A stretch of DNA of 64,000 nucleotides from Anaeramoeba flamelloides (taxonomy: Eukaryota; Metamonada; Anaeramoebidae). Shown here piece after piece: positions 22,224 through 32,672 of this stretch; position 1 is the stretch's first letter; each line of letters begins with the position of its first letter. A program made the translations under genes and the position numbers. The notes below the pieces were generated by a model. That model was not told the origin of the DNA and did no database searches. It saw only the letters and a program-made list of their open reading frames with translations. Where the stretch lies: assembly GCA_027625915.1 (NCBI GenBank), contig JANTQA010000023.1, forward strand, positions 9,796,001 to 9,860,000, read 5' to 3'.

Positions 22224-23831
22224 ATGGACGAAGATGTTCATGTTGACTCTGAACCGGAAAGTGAAAGTGGAAGTGGTAGTGAAAGTGGAAACGAAAGTCA
22301 AAAGGGAATGCAAACAAAAGAAAAAAAAACACAAAAAGAGAAAGAAACAATTTCAACACTCCCAACCCTACTAAAGGGCTATGTCAACAATTCTGATATG
22401 TCTGACTTAAAGTTTGTTGTTGGAAAAGAAAAAAAAGTCTTTTATGCACACTCCTTAATTTTGTCAAATTCCTCGACTTATTGGTGCAACGAATTAAAGA
22501 ATAAAAAAAGCCCAAAGAATTCGAAAGGCTCGCAAATTATCAAATTAAAGGAAACCAACAAAAAAGTTTTTAAATGTTTTTTGGAATATATTTATACAAG
22601 AGAAATAAATGTTGCTGAAGATGTAATTTATTCGTTGTATGAATTAGCCAAAGACTATAATTTGAATTGCTTGGAAGGACTATTGGAACACCAATTTGAA
22701 TTGCTGTTAACAAACGACAATGCACTCAGGCATTATTGTAATACATTTAAGCAAGTCTTTTCAAAATGGCATGCAATAACTTTGCGATATTTGGAAAGCA
22801 ATTCGAAAGAATTACTTAAGGACAAAACGTGCTTCATTGGTTATGACTTCCATACCGTGTACGAAATCTTGTCGTTGCCGTCGCTGCGTGTGCCTGAGAT
22901 CTTGTTGTTCCGCTCATTGTTAAGGTGGGGCAAAAACGAGATGACTAAGCAGTCTTTCACTGTGCCACTGAAGCGCATTATAGACGAATTGCTGCCATTA
23001 ATACGGCTGCAGTTGCTCAGCTTTGAGCAACTAGAAGAGGTTTCGAAGACTTCTTTAGTCGATCCCAAAATCTTATTGGATCATACCCTGGCGCTGGCAA
23101 AATCCGAGCAATTGAAATCCGTGGTCTTCACAAGGGCGGGCCCTCGGCCAAATGACCTGAAGGTCTTGATTCTTGGCTGGGCTCGCGGTGGTATTGAAAG
23201 AATGGAAGACTTGAAAAGATCCTTCCAGTACGGCGAGATTCATCAGGTTGAAATCATGGACATCCGAAATGAAATACCAGAGCTCAGTACATTAAAATTA
23301 TATGACGTTATTGTTTTAAGATCCGCAAACATAGACGAGTTAATATTCTCAATCGAATTGGGAAACAGATTGGCGGACTTTGTTGACACAGGGCGTGGGT
23401 TAATAGTATTTTCAATAAATGCCCTGACCAATAATGAAAATTGTCAAATCAAAGGGAGGATCGTAACTGATAATTACGTCCCTCTTGGAATTGGAGAAAG
23501 GGGGACCATTAATTTGGGGCAAATGGGAAACTTTGACGATCCAAATCACCAAATTTTAAAAAATGTCACAACTTTCAAAACAAAGGAATACGCACATATC
23601 GTTGATCGGCACATTAACGGCGGTAATCTGATCGCCTCCTGGATATCTGGAGAGCCCTTTATTACAGAAAAACGGAGAAGCACCGATTCAGGAATAGTTG
23701 TAGTGTTTAACACGCATTCAACTTCAACAAGAGTCACAAACGGGTGCGGGAAGGCTTGGTTAAAAGAAACAGACGGGGACAAGTTATTCTCAAATGCAGC
23801 AATTTATGTTGGATTGGACAGATTTAAATAA
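22224..23831 (+). CDS. BTB-BACK protein fused to a glutamine-amidotransferase-like (ThuA/GATase1) domain
   Basis: A 535-residue intronless frame. Residues 1-45 are acidic Ser/Glu then Lys-rich. Residues about 56-155 are a BTB/POZ domain (SDLKFVVGKEKKVFYAH, LILSNSSTYW, FKCFLEYIYTREI, LYELAKDYNL). Residues about 160-290 are a BACK domain with a typical SLPSLRVPEILLFRSLLRW segment. BTB-BACK proteins usually recruit Cullin-3 ubiquitin ligases. Residues about 310-535 form an alpha/beta unit: DLKVLILGW as first strand, YDVIVLRS as a later strand, LADFVDTGRGLIVFS, and GIVVVFNTHS with VGLDRF at the end. This pattern resembles ThuA or class-I glutamine-amidotransferase folds, but the nucleophile Cys is not evident, so it is probably a binding rather than a catalytic module. 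Its substrate is unknown. Part of the frame is unusually GC-rich (see findings). Confidence 0.85.
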   Translation: MDEDVHVDSEPESESGSGSESGNESQKGMQTKEKKTQKEKETISTLPTLLKGYVNNSDMSDLKFVVGKEKKVFYAHSLILSNSSTYWCNELKNKKSPKNSKGSQIIKLKETNKKVFKCFLEYIYTREINVAEDVIYSLYELAKDYNLNCLEGLLEHQFELLLTNDNALRHYCNTFKQVFSKWHAITLRYLESNSKELLKDKTCFIGYDFHTVYEILSLPSLRVPEILLFRSLLRWGKNEMTKQSFTVPLKRIIDELLPLIRLQLLSFEQLEEVSKTSLVDPKILLDHTLALAKSEQLKSVVFTRAGPRPNDLKVLILGWARGGIERMEDLKRSFQYGEIHQVEIMDIRNEIPELSTLKLYDVIVLRSANIDELIFSIELGNRLADFVDTGRGLIVFSINALTNNENCQIKGRIVTDNYVPLGIGERGTINLGQMGNFDDPNHQILKNVTTFKTKEYAHIVDRHINGGNLIASWISGEPFITEKRRSTDSGIVVVFNTHSTSTRVTNGCGKAWLKETDGDKLFSNAAIYVGLDRFK

Positions 23832-23888
23832 TTGAAAAATATTTTTTTAAAAATCTTTGTTTTTTTTTTTGTGTTTTTACCGATTTGT

Positions 23889-23898
23889 TAAAATAAAA
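23889..23898 (+). terminator. Candidate polyadenylation signal of the BTB gene
   Basis: An AATAAA hexamer in a TTAAAATAAAAGTG context lies about 60 bases after the stop codon. Position and context are plausible, but the motif is common by chance in this DNA. Confidence 0.35.
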
Positions 23899-23947
23899 GT
23901 GAAATCAAAAAAATTGATTTCTTTGTTATTATTACTATTATTGACCA

Positions 23948-24445
23948 AGTGTAAATTACACCCTAGATATCCTTTTACTTAAATTTCTGAAAGAGGTAAT
24001 TTAAGCATGAAATCATAGATTTCACGATTATTCATTGGGAAAAAGATACACCAATTTTTTTTTATCTGGTTAAAAAGCAAAAGCTAATAAAAAATTGTGT
24101 AGAAAAAAAGAAAAAAGATAAAATACAAATTTAAAAAGGGTTTATAATAAGTAATTTGTGAAAAAAAAAAAAAATGTTATCATTTATTAAAAATACCCAA
24201 AATTGTACTAAGGAATGTTTTTGATTAATTTAATTTAATTTGATAATTGATCACTAATGTTCATTTGAGGATTGTTGTTTAATAATTGTAATTTCTTTTT
24301 TCTTTTTGTTCTGGTTTACTTTAATCATAGGTATTTTTTGTCTTTTCCATTTTCGTTTTTATTTTCAAGTTACTCATATTTTGATATTTCAGTGTCATAG
24401 TATTGTTAAGTAACCACTTGATCTTTTTCCTTTGTAAACCTTCTT
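23948..24445 (+). repeat. Dispersed repeat, copy 1 (partner at 33238-33780)
   Basis: The copy begins with the palindrome GTGTAAATTACAC followed by CC, then GAAATCATAGATTTCACGAT, CACCAATTTTTTTTTATCTGG, GATAATTGATCACTAATGTT and TTTTATTTTCAAGTTACTCA, ending near CTTGATCTTTTTCCTTTGTA. The 33-kb copy has all these blocks in the same order. Identity looks like 70-75 percent. There is no coding capacity and no clear terminal inverted repeat, so the class is unknown. Confidence 0.7.
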
Positions 24446-25049
24446 CCCAATAAAAATAAATATAGACTTTAAGCATAACATACAAAAAATTACAAGTTTT
24501 TATCAATATTATACAACTCTTTTTGTATGAAAAGGATTTGAATATTAAACCCCATTTCACTCAAAGTGGTCCAGTCAAAAATGAAAAATTCACTTTTTTG
24601 AAGAATCAAACAAACTACAATTGTTTTGAAATAAGAGAAATAATAAACCTACGATTAGAGCTGAGATTTTCAATCAAAGACTGCACTGTACAAACCTTGT
24701 ATTTCAAAAAAAAAAATGTTAAAAAAATTTTTTGATCCCCTTTCATTGGAAGGTCTCGTGTAAAAATTTCTCAATTACTTTGGAAAATTATCATTGTTGA
24801 CAATAAGTTTTTTTCATTGTAAATGTATTTATTTGAAAAGAAAATGCAAATCCTCAATTTTCTTAATGCTAATTAGGATTATCAAGTATTTTGTTTTTTT
24901 TTAAAAAAATTCACTTTTTAAAAAAAAAAATAAAAAAGAGAAAAAAAAAGTAGAAAAAAAATATGAATACAGCAAAATGCAAATATATATATATATTAAA
25001 CGAGAAAAAATGATTCAGATATAAAAATTGAAAACTTATTTTGGAAGAT
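24446..25049. other. Spacer with one unassigned short frame
   Basis: A plus-strand frame at about 24523-24735 has somewhat protein-like composition (HFTQSGPVKNEKFTF, INLRLELRFSIKDCTVQT) but no recognisable family, intron signals or good start. I do not call it a gene. The remainder is homopolymer-rich. Confidence 0.3.
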
Positions 25050-25745
25050 AAATGAATATATATTATTGAATATGTTCAATTTCTTCAATAAAAATAGGCC
25101 TTTCTGACTGAAAAGGGGTTTAGATGAGTATTTCTAAACATTACCTGCCAATATTAAAAAATCAGAAAAAAATACATTCTAAAGACAATTTTTAATTATG
25201 TATTCTATTATATATAATTTTGAGAATTCAAAGTGTCATAACAAAGTATTTCAAAAATAAAATTGTACACACAATTTTTCACAAAGATATAACACCCTAA
25301 ATACGCCAAATCAAACTTCACCATTAAACTTGTGAAATACTTAAATGTATAATCTAACTAAACTTAATCACACTGTCAAACTCTAACTTATTTCACTATT
25401 TGTAAAGAATGACTTTTTATATCCTACATTTTAGATGATAAGAGGCAATATGACCTATCATGCTAAACAGGTAAAAATACTTTTAAAAAGGCCTTATATA
25501 AATCTAACACACTTTACATCTCGCAACTTTTACTTTACCAAATTCAACATAAATCAACCTTAAAAAAATGTCTTCCGGGTTATAATATCTCTTCTCAAAA
25601 TTATATGTAATAGAATACATAATTAAAAATGGTTTTTACTATGGTATTTTTTCTGATTTTTTAATATTGGCAGGTAATGTTCGGAAGTATTCATCTGATC
25701 TTTAAAACCTTTTCAAACAAAATAGATGGAATATATTCATAAAAA
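25050..25745. mobile_element. Foldback element, about 695 bp, arms about 150-175 bp
   Basis: The left arm (about 25050-25227) is the reverse complement of the right arm (about 25594-25745). ACATTACCTGCCAATATTAA with the following AAATCAGAAAAAA is the best conserved block, and TTAATTATGTATTCTATTA closes the inner end of the arm. Identity is about 80 percent overall. The loop of about 365 bp is A/C-rich, has no coding signal and has no relative elsewhere in the window that I can see. Confidence 0.78.
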
Positions 25746-25806
25746 ATTGCTATTTTTTGTAGTTTTCAAGCATTTATATGTTCTTTCAACCCAAAAATAC
25801 AAGCAT

Positions 25807-25837
25807 AAATAATAATAATAATAATAATAATAATAAT
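25807..25837 (+). repeat. (AAT)n microsatellite
   Basis: About ten uninterrupted AAT triplets followed by a T run. Confidence 0.9.
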
Positions 25838-26350
25838 TTTTTTTTTATTTAACTACAACTGTATTTAAAATAGAAGAATTCAACTGCAGTTGTCAAACTA
25901 GAAAATTTTCTAAATTATTAAAACTTATATAATTATTCTGAGAACAAAGAAAAATTAAAAATTATACAAAAAGAAAAAATAAATAATTTGATATACCATT
26001 GAAGATTTCGATTATTTTACTCTGATTAACTAACTTTTTAAAATTAAATGTAAAATCTTAATTCCAAAATAAAAATATATTAAAATTCCTAATATATTAA
26101 AAAATAATAATATGTTCAATATTATGAAAAAAATCAATCATGGTTTTTGTGTCAATAGTGAAAAATAGATTTATTTTTAAATCTTAAACAAAAATAAAAA
26201 TAAAAGTTTAGTAATATGTTTAAAGGTGGGGAGTTAAGAAACCTTCCCAAAAATAATAATTCTTTGTGAACAATTCATTTAAAATAATTTTATACAAAAA
26301 AAAAAAAAAGAAAGAAAACTATTTAATAAATTTTAAAGAAATATCCATTT

Positions 26351-26897
26351 ATAAACAAACTCCAACCAAAATTTTTAATAAAATAAAATTCAATTTTTGA
26401 AAAAAAAATCTGATTAAATCAGCTATAGAAGAAATGTCCAATTATAAACATTCACTTATTGAAATGTAAACACTTTTTTATGAATTACAATACTCACAAA
26501 AAAAATAAATAATCACGAATCTTAATAAATCAAGAGTGTGTTAAAAATTTTGGAAAGAGCAAAAAAAAATGAATTGGTAAATTTCTTGAAATTCTATTAA
26601 TGTTATTGATCGATCAAATGCTCGGATACCATCAATTAATTTTATTTCGGTTCTGATATTTTGAAATACTCAACTTTAACCTAATATCAGCTATTCGAAA
26701 AAAATCACTTAATCGAACGAAACTGATTACGTAATTCAAAAAAAATGAAATGAATACAAAAAACTAAAAGATTTGAAAAAATGATTTGAATATTGTGCGA
26801 AAATCAAACTTATTTCCAATTTGAATTAAATTGTATTATTATTGTTTTTTTTCTTTAACTGTTCTAACTGTGTGGAAAATTGAAAATTTTTGGTTTA
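26351..26897 (+). mobile_element. Tc1/mariner-type non-autonomous element, copy D (subfamily II)
   Basis: The copy resembles E and F more than A-C. It runs from a TAAACAAACTCCAACCAAAA left end to ACTGTGTGGAAAATTGAAAA and GGTTTA at the right. Inside are GAGTGTGTTAAAAATTTTGG, the palindrome TTGATCGATCAA near 26606, and GATTACGTAATTC. No transposase. It sits 20 bp from copy B in the same orientation. Confidence 0.75.
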
Positions 26898-26917
26898 CAA
26901 TTGAGATTCTATTAATA

Positions 26918-27459
26918 TAAATCCCATTCCAAAAATTTGGATATACTCAAAATCAAAAATAAGCAAAAAAAAAAAAAAAAATCAATTTATTATATTTTTC
27001 CAAACATAATTTTAAACCACATTTAAGTTACCCCTGAATTCATGTTTTTTTTCTGTAATTATATCCATACAAATAAAAGAAAAAAAATATAAGACAAAAA
27101 ATAAATATTATGTGTGTCAAAAACAATGAAACGAGGAGAATAAAAAATGTATTGCTAAATATGTTGAAATTTCACTAACAATTGTTGATCGATCAAATGA
27201 TAAGATACTATCTACCAATTGTGTTTAAGTTTTTCAATTGAACAAAATTAACACTAATTTTCTATCAACCATCAAAAAAAATCACAAATCTAAAGAAACG
27301 GATAACGTAACTGGAAAAAGGGAAATAAAAACAAAACAAAAAAGACAAAAAAATGAAATAGTTTGATAAATCAAAATTATTTTCAAATTGGATCTAAAGT
27401 GTAGTATTGTTATTCTTTCAACTGTTTAAACTGTGTCTAAATTTTTAGGCTTTGTTGTA
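26918..27459 (+). mobile_element. Tc1/mariner-type non-autonomous element, copy B (subfamily I)
   Basis: The left end is TAAATCCCATTCCAAAAATT and the right end CTGTGTCTAAATTTTTAGGC followed by TTTGTTGTA, giving inverted ends with TA at both edges. It shares with A and C the TGAAACGAG block, TTGATCGATCAA near 27186, GATAACGTAACTGG and CTTTCAACTGTTTAAACTGT. About 542 bp, no coding capacity. Confidence 0.8.
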
Positions 27460-27690
27460 TATATGTACATATATATTATTATTATTATTTTTTTTGGACT
27501 TTAATCTCTCTAATTATTTCTTATGATATTAATTTAAAAAAATGTAAAAAACTTTTAAATTCCAATTTAAAAAAAAATTAATATAATTTCGGCATTCAAT
27601 GGGCAAAAGTCAATAATTTATGAGACATTTTTTATTTTTAATTGGTTTTCCAAACTTTTATTATTATTATTATCGCTTGTTAAAAAGTAC

Positions 27691-28220
27691 TAAACCCTGT
27701 TCCAAAAATTTGGACACACCCAAAATCAAAAATTGGCAAAATTAAACTCAATTTATTATATTTTTCCAAACCTAATATAAATCCACATTTAAGTTAAATA
27801 GTATTAATGTTGTTATAAGCAATTTTTTTCATTCAAATAACAGAAAAAAATTTAAAACTTAAAAAAAAAACCAGTGTGTACAAAATAATGAAACGAGCTG
27901 AACAAAAAATGTATTGGTTAATTTTTTAAAATTTCATCAACAATTATTGATCGATCAAATAATAAGATACCATCGACCATTTGTATCTGATTTTTCACTT
28001 TAACAAACTCAACACTAACATTCTATCAACCATCGAAAAAAAATTCCAAATCTTAAGAAACAGATTAATTAACTGGAAAAAAGGAAATGAAAACAAAACA
28101 AAAAATGCAAAAAATGAAATATTTTGTAAAATCAAAATTATTTTCAAATTCAATTTAAAGTTTGGTATTGTTATTTTTTCAACTATTTAAACTGTGTCCA
28201 AATTTTTGGAATTTAGTTTA
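27691..28220 (+). mobile_element. Tc1/mariner-type non-autonomous element, copy C (subfamily I, best-kept ends)
   Basis: This copy has the clearest ends. The left reads TAAACCCTGTTCCAAAAATT then TGGACACACC; the right reads ACTGTGTCCAAATTTTTGGA then ATTTAGTTTA. GTTCCAAAAATTTGGACACA is thus repeated in inverted form with few mismatches, and TA lies at both edges. The interior is collinear with A and B, including TTGATCGATCAA at about 27947-27958. The 530-bp length is nearly the same as that of A, B and E. Confidence 0.85.
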
Positions 28221-29822
28221 TTTTGAGGGATATGTCCATATTTTTTTGACTTTTTAACAAGAAAATAACCTGATCAAAAAAATATATTATTAATACCTTG
28301 AGAATAAATTTGAAAAAAAATATGATTTCATTTTCTTTTTTTTCTTTTATAAAAAGTATTTTCAAAAAAAAAAAATACATTGTAATTTGTGATCTCAGTT
28401 TATTTGTTTGGCCCTTTTTTTGTGTGATCGATATCTTGAGTAAAATGAAAACATTCTATGATAGTTATGGATTTTTAGCAATATTATAATTTCATAACAA
28501 ATCAACAAATAAGAGATAAATTTATCTTATCCTGATAATGTAGAATAGCATCGAGATGTGTTTTTTGCTGATAATCCAAAATTTTACTAATAATATTAGA
28601 AACTCATGATAATTGAAAAATTCGGTGGTAATCAAAAAAAAAAAAAAAAACCGGTTGTAATAAATCCAAGAATAATTTTTCGTTTTAATTAATATTAAAA
28701 GAATGGCTTAAAAGGTCCATAAACCTTTAAAAATATGTAAAAAATTATTTTAATGGTATTGTAATTGTTCTTTATTATTGATATTTTTTGTAACAGAGTA
28801 TAATCATATCTTAAATTTTTGAGTTGGCTAAGGTAATTTCAGGTATAATTGATAAATTCGATAAACTATTTTTATTCGTGATTAAATCAGAAATTAAAGA
28901 TATTGAGGCAAAACCCAAGATAATCTTTTTTTTTCTCTCTAAAAAATCATTTTCAACAATTTCCCCATAGATCTTTAGAATTGAAAAAAGATTTTAAGTT
29001 GAAAATGTTATCCCGTTTATATTTCTAATATCATCAAAGAATTTTCGATTATTGATCCACAAAACAACATTAATTAAATCGCTAATTTTAATAATTTCCA
29101 CCCCACTAATACTTTTGTAAAGAAAAAATTCAGAAAATCATTATTTCAACCATTTTCTTGTTAGTTTCACGGTGAAATTTCAAACAAACTCGATTCTTTC
29201 AAAGCATCTAAAATTTCTTTTGTTTTTCCTTATTTTGTTAGGGACTTCATGTTTCCAAATACCCAGTGTTAATTCGAGAGAGAATATACTTTACCATTTA
29301 GAAAAAAAATTGTTCTCTGTAATACCTTAATCTTCAAATTCTTTTACAAAAGTAATCTTGTTTCGGAGAAATTAGCTTGATTTTTTTTTTAGTTGAAATG
29401 GGAAAAATTACATCCCCAAAGCAAAACGAATTGAATAATTTTAAACCCAAAGGCTGTGAGTTCTTTTTTTTCCTTTTAGTTCACCACACAAAAAGAAAGA
29501 TAAAAAAAATTCAGCTTAATAAAAAATATGGAACAAGGATTCAAAAATGTATTTGGTTTTATTAAAATCTCTTGTAAAAAACGAAAAGAGTTATAAACTC
29601 ATTCACAAAATATATAAAAAAAGAAAATGAATATCATTGACATTATTGTTTCTGAAAAAGAAAAAAAGAACAAAAAACAAAAAAAAAAAAAAAAAACAGA
29701 AAAAAGGAAAAAGAAAAAAGAAAAAAGAAAAAAGCAAAAGAAAAAACAAATTTTCAAACATCAGTCAAGTTCTTAAAAAAAAAAAAGAAGAAATTCAGAA
29801 TCAAAAAGTAATGTGTGAGTGC
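28221..29822. other. Spacer downstream of Tom40
   Basis: This AT-rich stretch includes a Lys-codon-rich purine tract (29650-29790) adjoining the Tom40 3' end. Short frames are present but none has a recognisable family. Nothing else is supported. Confidence 0.45.
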
Positions 29823-30731
29823 TTAAATTTCAGGGCCAAACCTAAGGCTGAAGCCAAAGAAGTATTGGTTATTTAAATAATTGATATCCCCAGTAATTTT
29901 CATACTTGCAAGAGGATGATATAATTCTTCATACATTGTAGAAATTGAACCAGAGGATCTGATTAAAGTAGCAAACCTTGATTTTCTTAAATGGTACCTC
30001 AAGCCGACTGAGGAATGAGTAACGCCTGTCTCAAAATTGTAAATAAAGTCTGTCGCTAATCCGATCCTTTCTGAAATTTTTTTCACATAGTTGACGGAAA
30101 GGTGCTTTGCGTGTGTGTCAGAGTACTCCACTGAATAGACACTGTTCCCACGTGTGTAACGTGCAGAAGAGCGGATTTCGGTCTTTTTCGAGTTTCCTTT
30201 ATACGACACTTCAACACCACCGATTAAATTTGGGTGGGACAACGACTGCAGATAAGACACAGAAACAGACTTGTCGGACTGCATACGAAGTTTCCCCGTA
30301 AAGTCTGCAGAATAGTATTCCAAATCAACACCAGAGGATGTGATTTTTTTTTCATTTTCAATTTCAACAAAAAGATTTGTTAACAGCTTGGGTGTGGTTT
30401 GATGGAAAAACCTGGAGGACAGATTCCCCTTTTTGTCAATGTCGCCCAAAAAGGCATAGTTCTTGGTGAGGAACCTGCTTGAAAAGATATAGTTGGGTGG
30501 CTTGAAGATTGATCCAAACTGTAAAGTATGGATTAAGGAAAAAAATGGGTTTAGTTGTTGGTTGACTCGAAGCGTGACACCATCAGAAGTTTCGATATTT
30601 AATATAGTTTGCGATTCTCTCAAGATGTTGTCAAACCTTCCTGGGTTTGTTGGTGGTATTGCCTCCTCTTGCTCTGAAGTTTTTTCTTTTTGTTCTTGTT
30701 TTGGCTCTTTTTTTTGTTCCTTTTTTTGCAT
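29823..30731 (-). CDS. TOM40: Tom40, protein-import channel of the outer mitochondrial (or hydrogenosomal) membrane
   Basis: Tom40 is the beta-barrel pore of the TOM complex, through which nearly all nuclear-encoded proteins enter mitochondria and their relatives. The intronless 302-residue frame has a hydrophilic Lys/Glu/Gln N-terminus (residues 1-25), then the family start NPGRFDNI, then SDGVTLRVNQQLNPFFSLIH and LQFGSIFKPPNYIFSS, followed by GDIDKKGNLSSRF. Amphipathic strands alternate throughout, for example ISERIGLATDFIYNF and GVTHSSVGLRYHLR. The last strand, YFFGFSLRFG, fits the C-terminal beta-signal read by the SAM machinery. Length agrees with a compact Tom40 (about 300-390 in most eukaryotes). 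VDAC shares the Porin_3 fold, but the NPG..F start and the SLIHTLQFG segment favour Tom40. It is convergent with the BTB gene and divergent from ERI1. Confidence 0.9.
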   Translation of the reverse strand: MQKKEQKKEPKQEQKEKTSEQEEAIPPTNPGRFDNILRESQTILNIETSDGVTLRVNQQLNPFFSLIHTLQFGSIFKPPNYIFSSRFLTKNYAFLGDIDKKGNLSSRFFHQTTPKLLTNLFVEIENEKKITSSGVDLEYYSADFTGKLRMQSDKSVSVSYLQSLSHPNLIGGVEVSYKGNSKKTEIRSSARYTRGNSVYSVEYSDTHAKHLSVNYVKKISERIGLATDFIYNFETGVTHSSVGLRYHLRKSRFATLIRSSGSISTMYEELYHPLASMKITGDINYLNNQYFFGFSLRFGPEI

Positions 30732-30870
30732 TTGGTTGATGTTAAAATAAAATTATTGAGAGTTTATATGGAAGTAAGTGTTGTCTTTAACTTTGTGTGG
30801 TAAATAAGGAAATAAAAGTATGCAATATTAATAATTGTTAAAACTTTTTAAAAAAAATGTTAATTTTTTC

Positions 30871-31283
30871 GGAACAACCTAATTAAAGTTGACATTGATC
30901 ATACTTATTTACTCATGTTTTAACTTGTTTTTTGGTAAACTTTGATATATTGATTTGAAAAATGCCTATCTTTTTTAAACAGTTGAATTTTGGTGTGCTT
31001 TATTAAATTTTTTTGATTGTGGCTTCAGATACTTTGTTAAATTTTTGAAGTTTAATTTATTCGAGTCTGTAAATGACACACACTAAGCCACTCATATAAA
31101 TTAAATGACTTTTTGTCTAAATTAACTAGATCAAGGATTGTGCAATTCAAAATGCTGGACAAAGACTTGAAGATTAGTGGTGATTTTCCATCACTTCGAG
31201 ATCTACAATTCAAGTGTGTTGTCATTGAGCGCAAATTGTATTCGTTTTTTATGTGTTCAAAGGTCTTAACAAATTTAATTTAG
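30871..31283 (+). pseudogene. Possible broken leucine-rich-repeat-like host gene fragment
   Basis: A stretch just upstream of Tom40 on the plus strand has higher coding character than its surroundings. Pieces read NLIKVDIDHTYLLM near 30875, RYFVKFLKFNLFESV near 31025, and a 65-codon open run ending at 31283 that contains LKISGDFPSLRDLQFKC. The spacing of Leu, Asn and Pro is like leucine-rich repeats. The pieces lie in different frames with stops between them and there is no clear start, so if it was a gene it is decayed. The minus strand is also open over 31052-31234, which weakens the case. Confidence 0.3.
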
Positions 31284-31333
31284 AACAAAACATAAGGTGA
31301 TCTTCAAAATTAAAAATGATCATTGTTTTTGTT

Positions 31334-31505
31334 TTAAGGGATTAACCTCACCATAAATTTCTCTATAATCAAAGTATGCTATAATTGGGTATAAATGGTT
31401 TTTAGTGAACCATGGCTCGAATAGCTCTAAAAAATCTATTATAAATCTTATTGCACAATAAATTATTACATTTTTTACTAATAATTACAATTAAAAAAAT
31501 TTAAC
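31334..31505 (+). repeat. Dispersed repeat shared with 5546-5715, with possible inverted terminus
   Basis: The block begins TTAAGGGATTAACCTCACCA and shares ordered blocks with the 5.5-kb copy. A reverse-complement partner of its end, CTAATCCCTTAA with a nearby CATACTTTGAT, lies at about 32045-32093, so this may be the left end of an inverted-repeat element of about 760 bp that is entangled with the foldback to its right. Confidence 0.55.
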
Positions 31506-32672
31506 TTTGAAAAATTTTTTTTTAATTCCTTTTCCCAATCTAAAAATAAAAACCCAAAATACAGTATTCCAGTAAATAATAATTTAGATATAGAACTTAC
31601 AAAAGTAACTATTTTTAGAATTTTTAAATTTCAAAGATTAACTCAATAATCATAAACATAAAAGTACAAAGACTGATTAGTTTTGTTTGATAATGATAAG
31701 TCTACTTATAGCATCAATATATTTCCATGATTTGAGAAATAATTTGACAAAAAACTTTATTCGTTAATAATTTAATTTTTTTAAAAAAAACGAATTTTTT
31801 AGTAACTAATCTACATTTCGCCATAAATTTAAGAAAGATATTTTATGACTTTGTCGTCTGAATATTGATAATTCAATCTTTAAATTTATGACGAAATGCA
31901 GATTTTATTCTGAAATTGATGGGTTTTTTACTAATACATAGATCTTTTTTAATTGATGAGATCAACAAATATTACTACTTTGCAATCGATTTTTTAGAGA
32001 CATTTAAACCATGTAACACTAATGTGTTTAGGTCCACTAACAACATACTTTGATCCTAGGCTTCTCCTTGGTAGACGCTAATCCCTTAACACTTTAAAAT
32101 TTCATAACTTTTATCATGATTCACCTTATCAAACTTTCAAACACTTTCAGGCATTTTACAAACCTTTCATACACCTACCAAAACTTTTAAAGGTCAAATG
32201 CTTTATAAAAGTGTTTGAATATTTTATATTGTGAATCATGATAAAAGTCAGGTCATTTTTTGAAGTGAAACTCATACAATTCTTGAAAAAAAATAGGGTT
32301 TTGAGACAAATTTAAAGATTTATTCATCGATACTCAGACTACAAAGTTGCAAAATGTCTTTCTTAAATTTGTCTCATAATGAAGATTAGTTACAAAAAAA
32401 TACATTTTTTTAAAATTAAATAATTAAGGAATGATTTTTTTGACAAATTATTTCAAAAATATTGGAAACATATTGATTGTACAATTAACTTTAAAAAAAT
32501 TAAATAAAACTAAAGTGTTCAGTATTTGGGTTTTCATGTTGTTCTTTTTGAGTAAATCTTTGAAAGTAAAAAATTGTAAAAAATAGATCTTTTTAATGTT
32601 CGAAATAAGAATTGTTAAATGAAGTAATCTATTTTTAGATTTTTAGTAGGAATTAAAAAAAATTTCAAAAAT
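31505..32672. repeat. Nested foldback region, about 1.17 kb
   Basis: The outer arms (about 31505-31812 and 32383-32672) are inverted repeats; matched blocks are AAAACCCAAAATACAGTATT against AGTATTTGGGTTTT, and TTAGTAACTAATCT against AGATTAGTTAC. The right arm carries roughly 100 extra bases. At least two further hairpins lie inside: CTACATTTCGCCATAAATTT (31811) against AAATTTATGACGAAATGCAG (about 31885-31905), and ACTTTTATCATGATTCAC (32108) against GTGAATCATGATAAAAGT (about 32231-32248), the latter perfect over 18 bases. A GAGACAAATTTAAAGA pair is at about 32302 and 32360. It is probably several foldback elements inserted in one another. Confidence 0.75.

Noticed and set aside
24523-24735. 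70-codon plus-strand frame
   Set aside because: Somewhat protein-like, but no family, splice context or conserved neighbour supports it.
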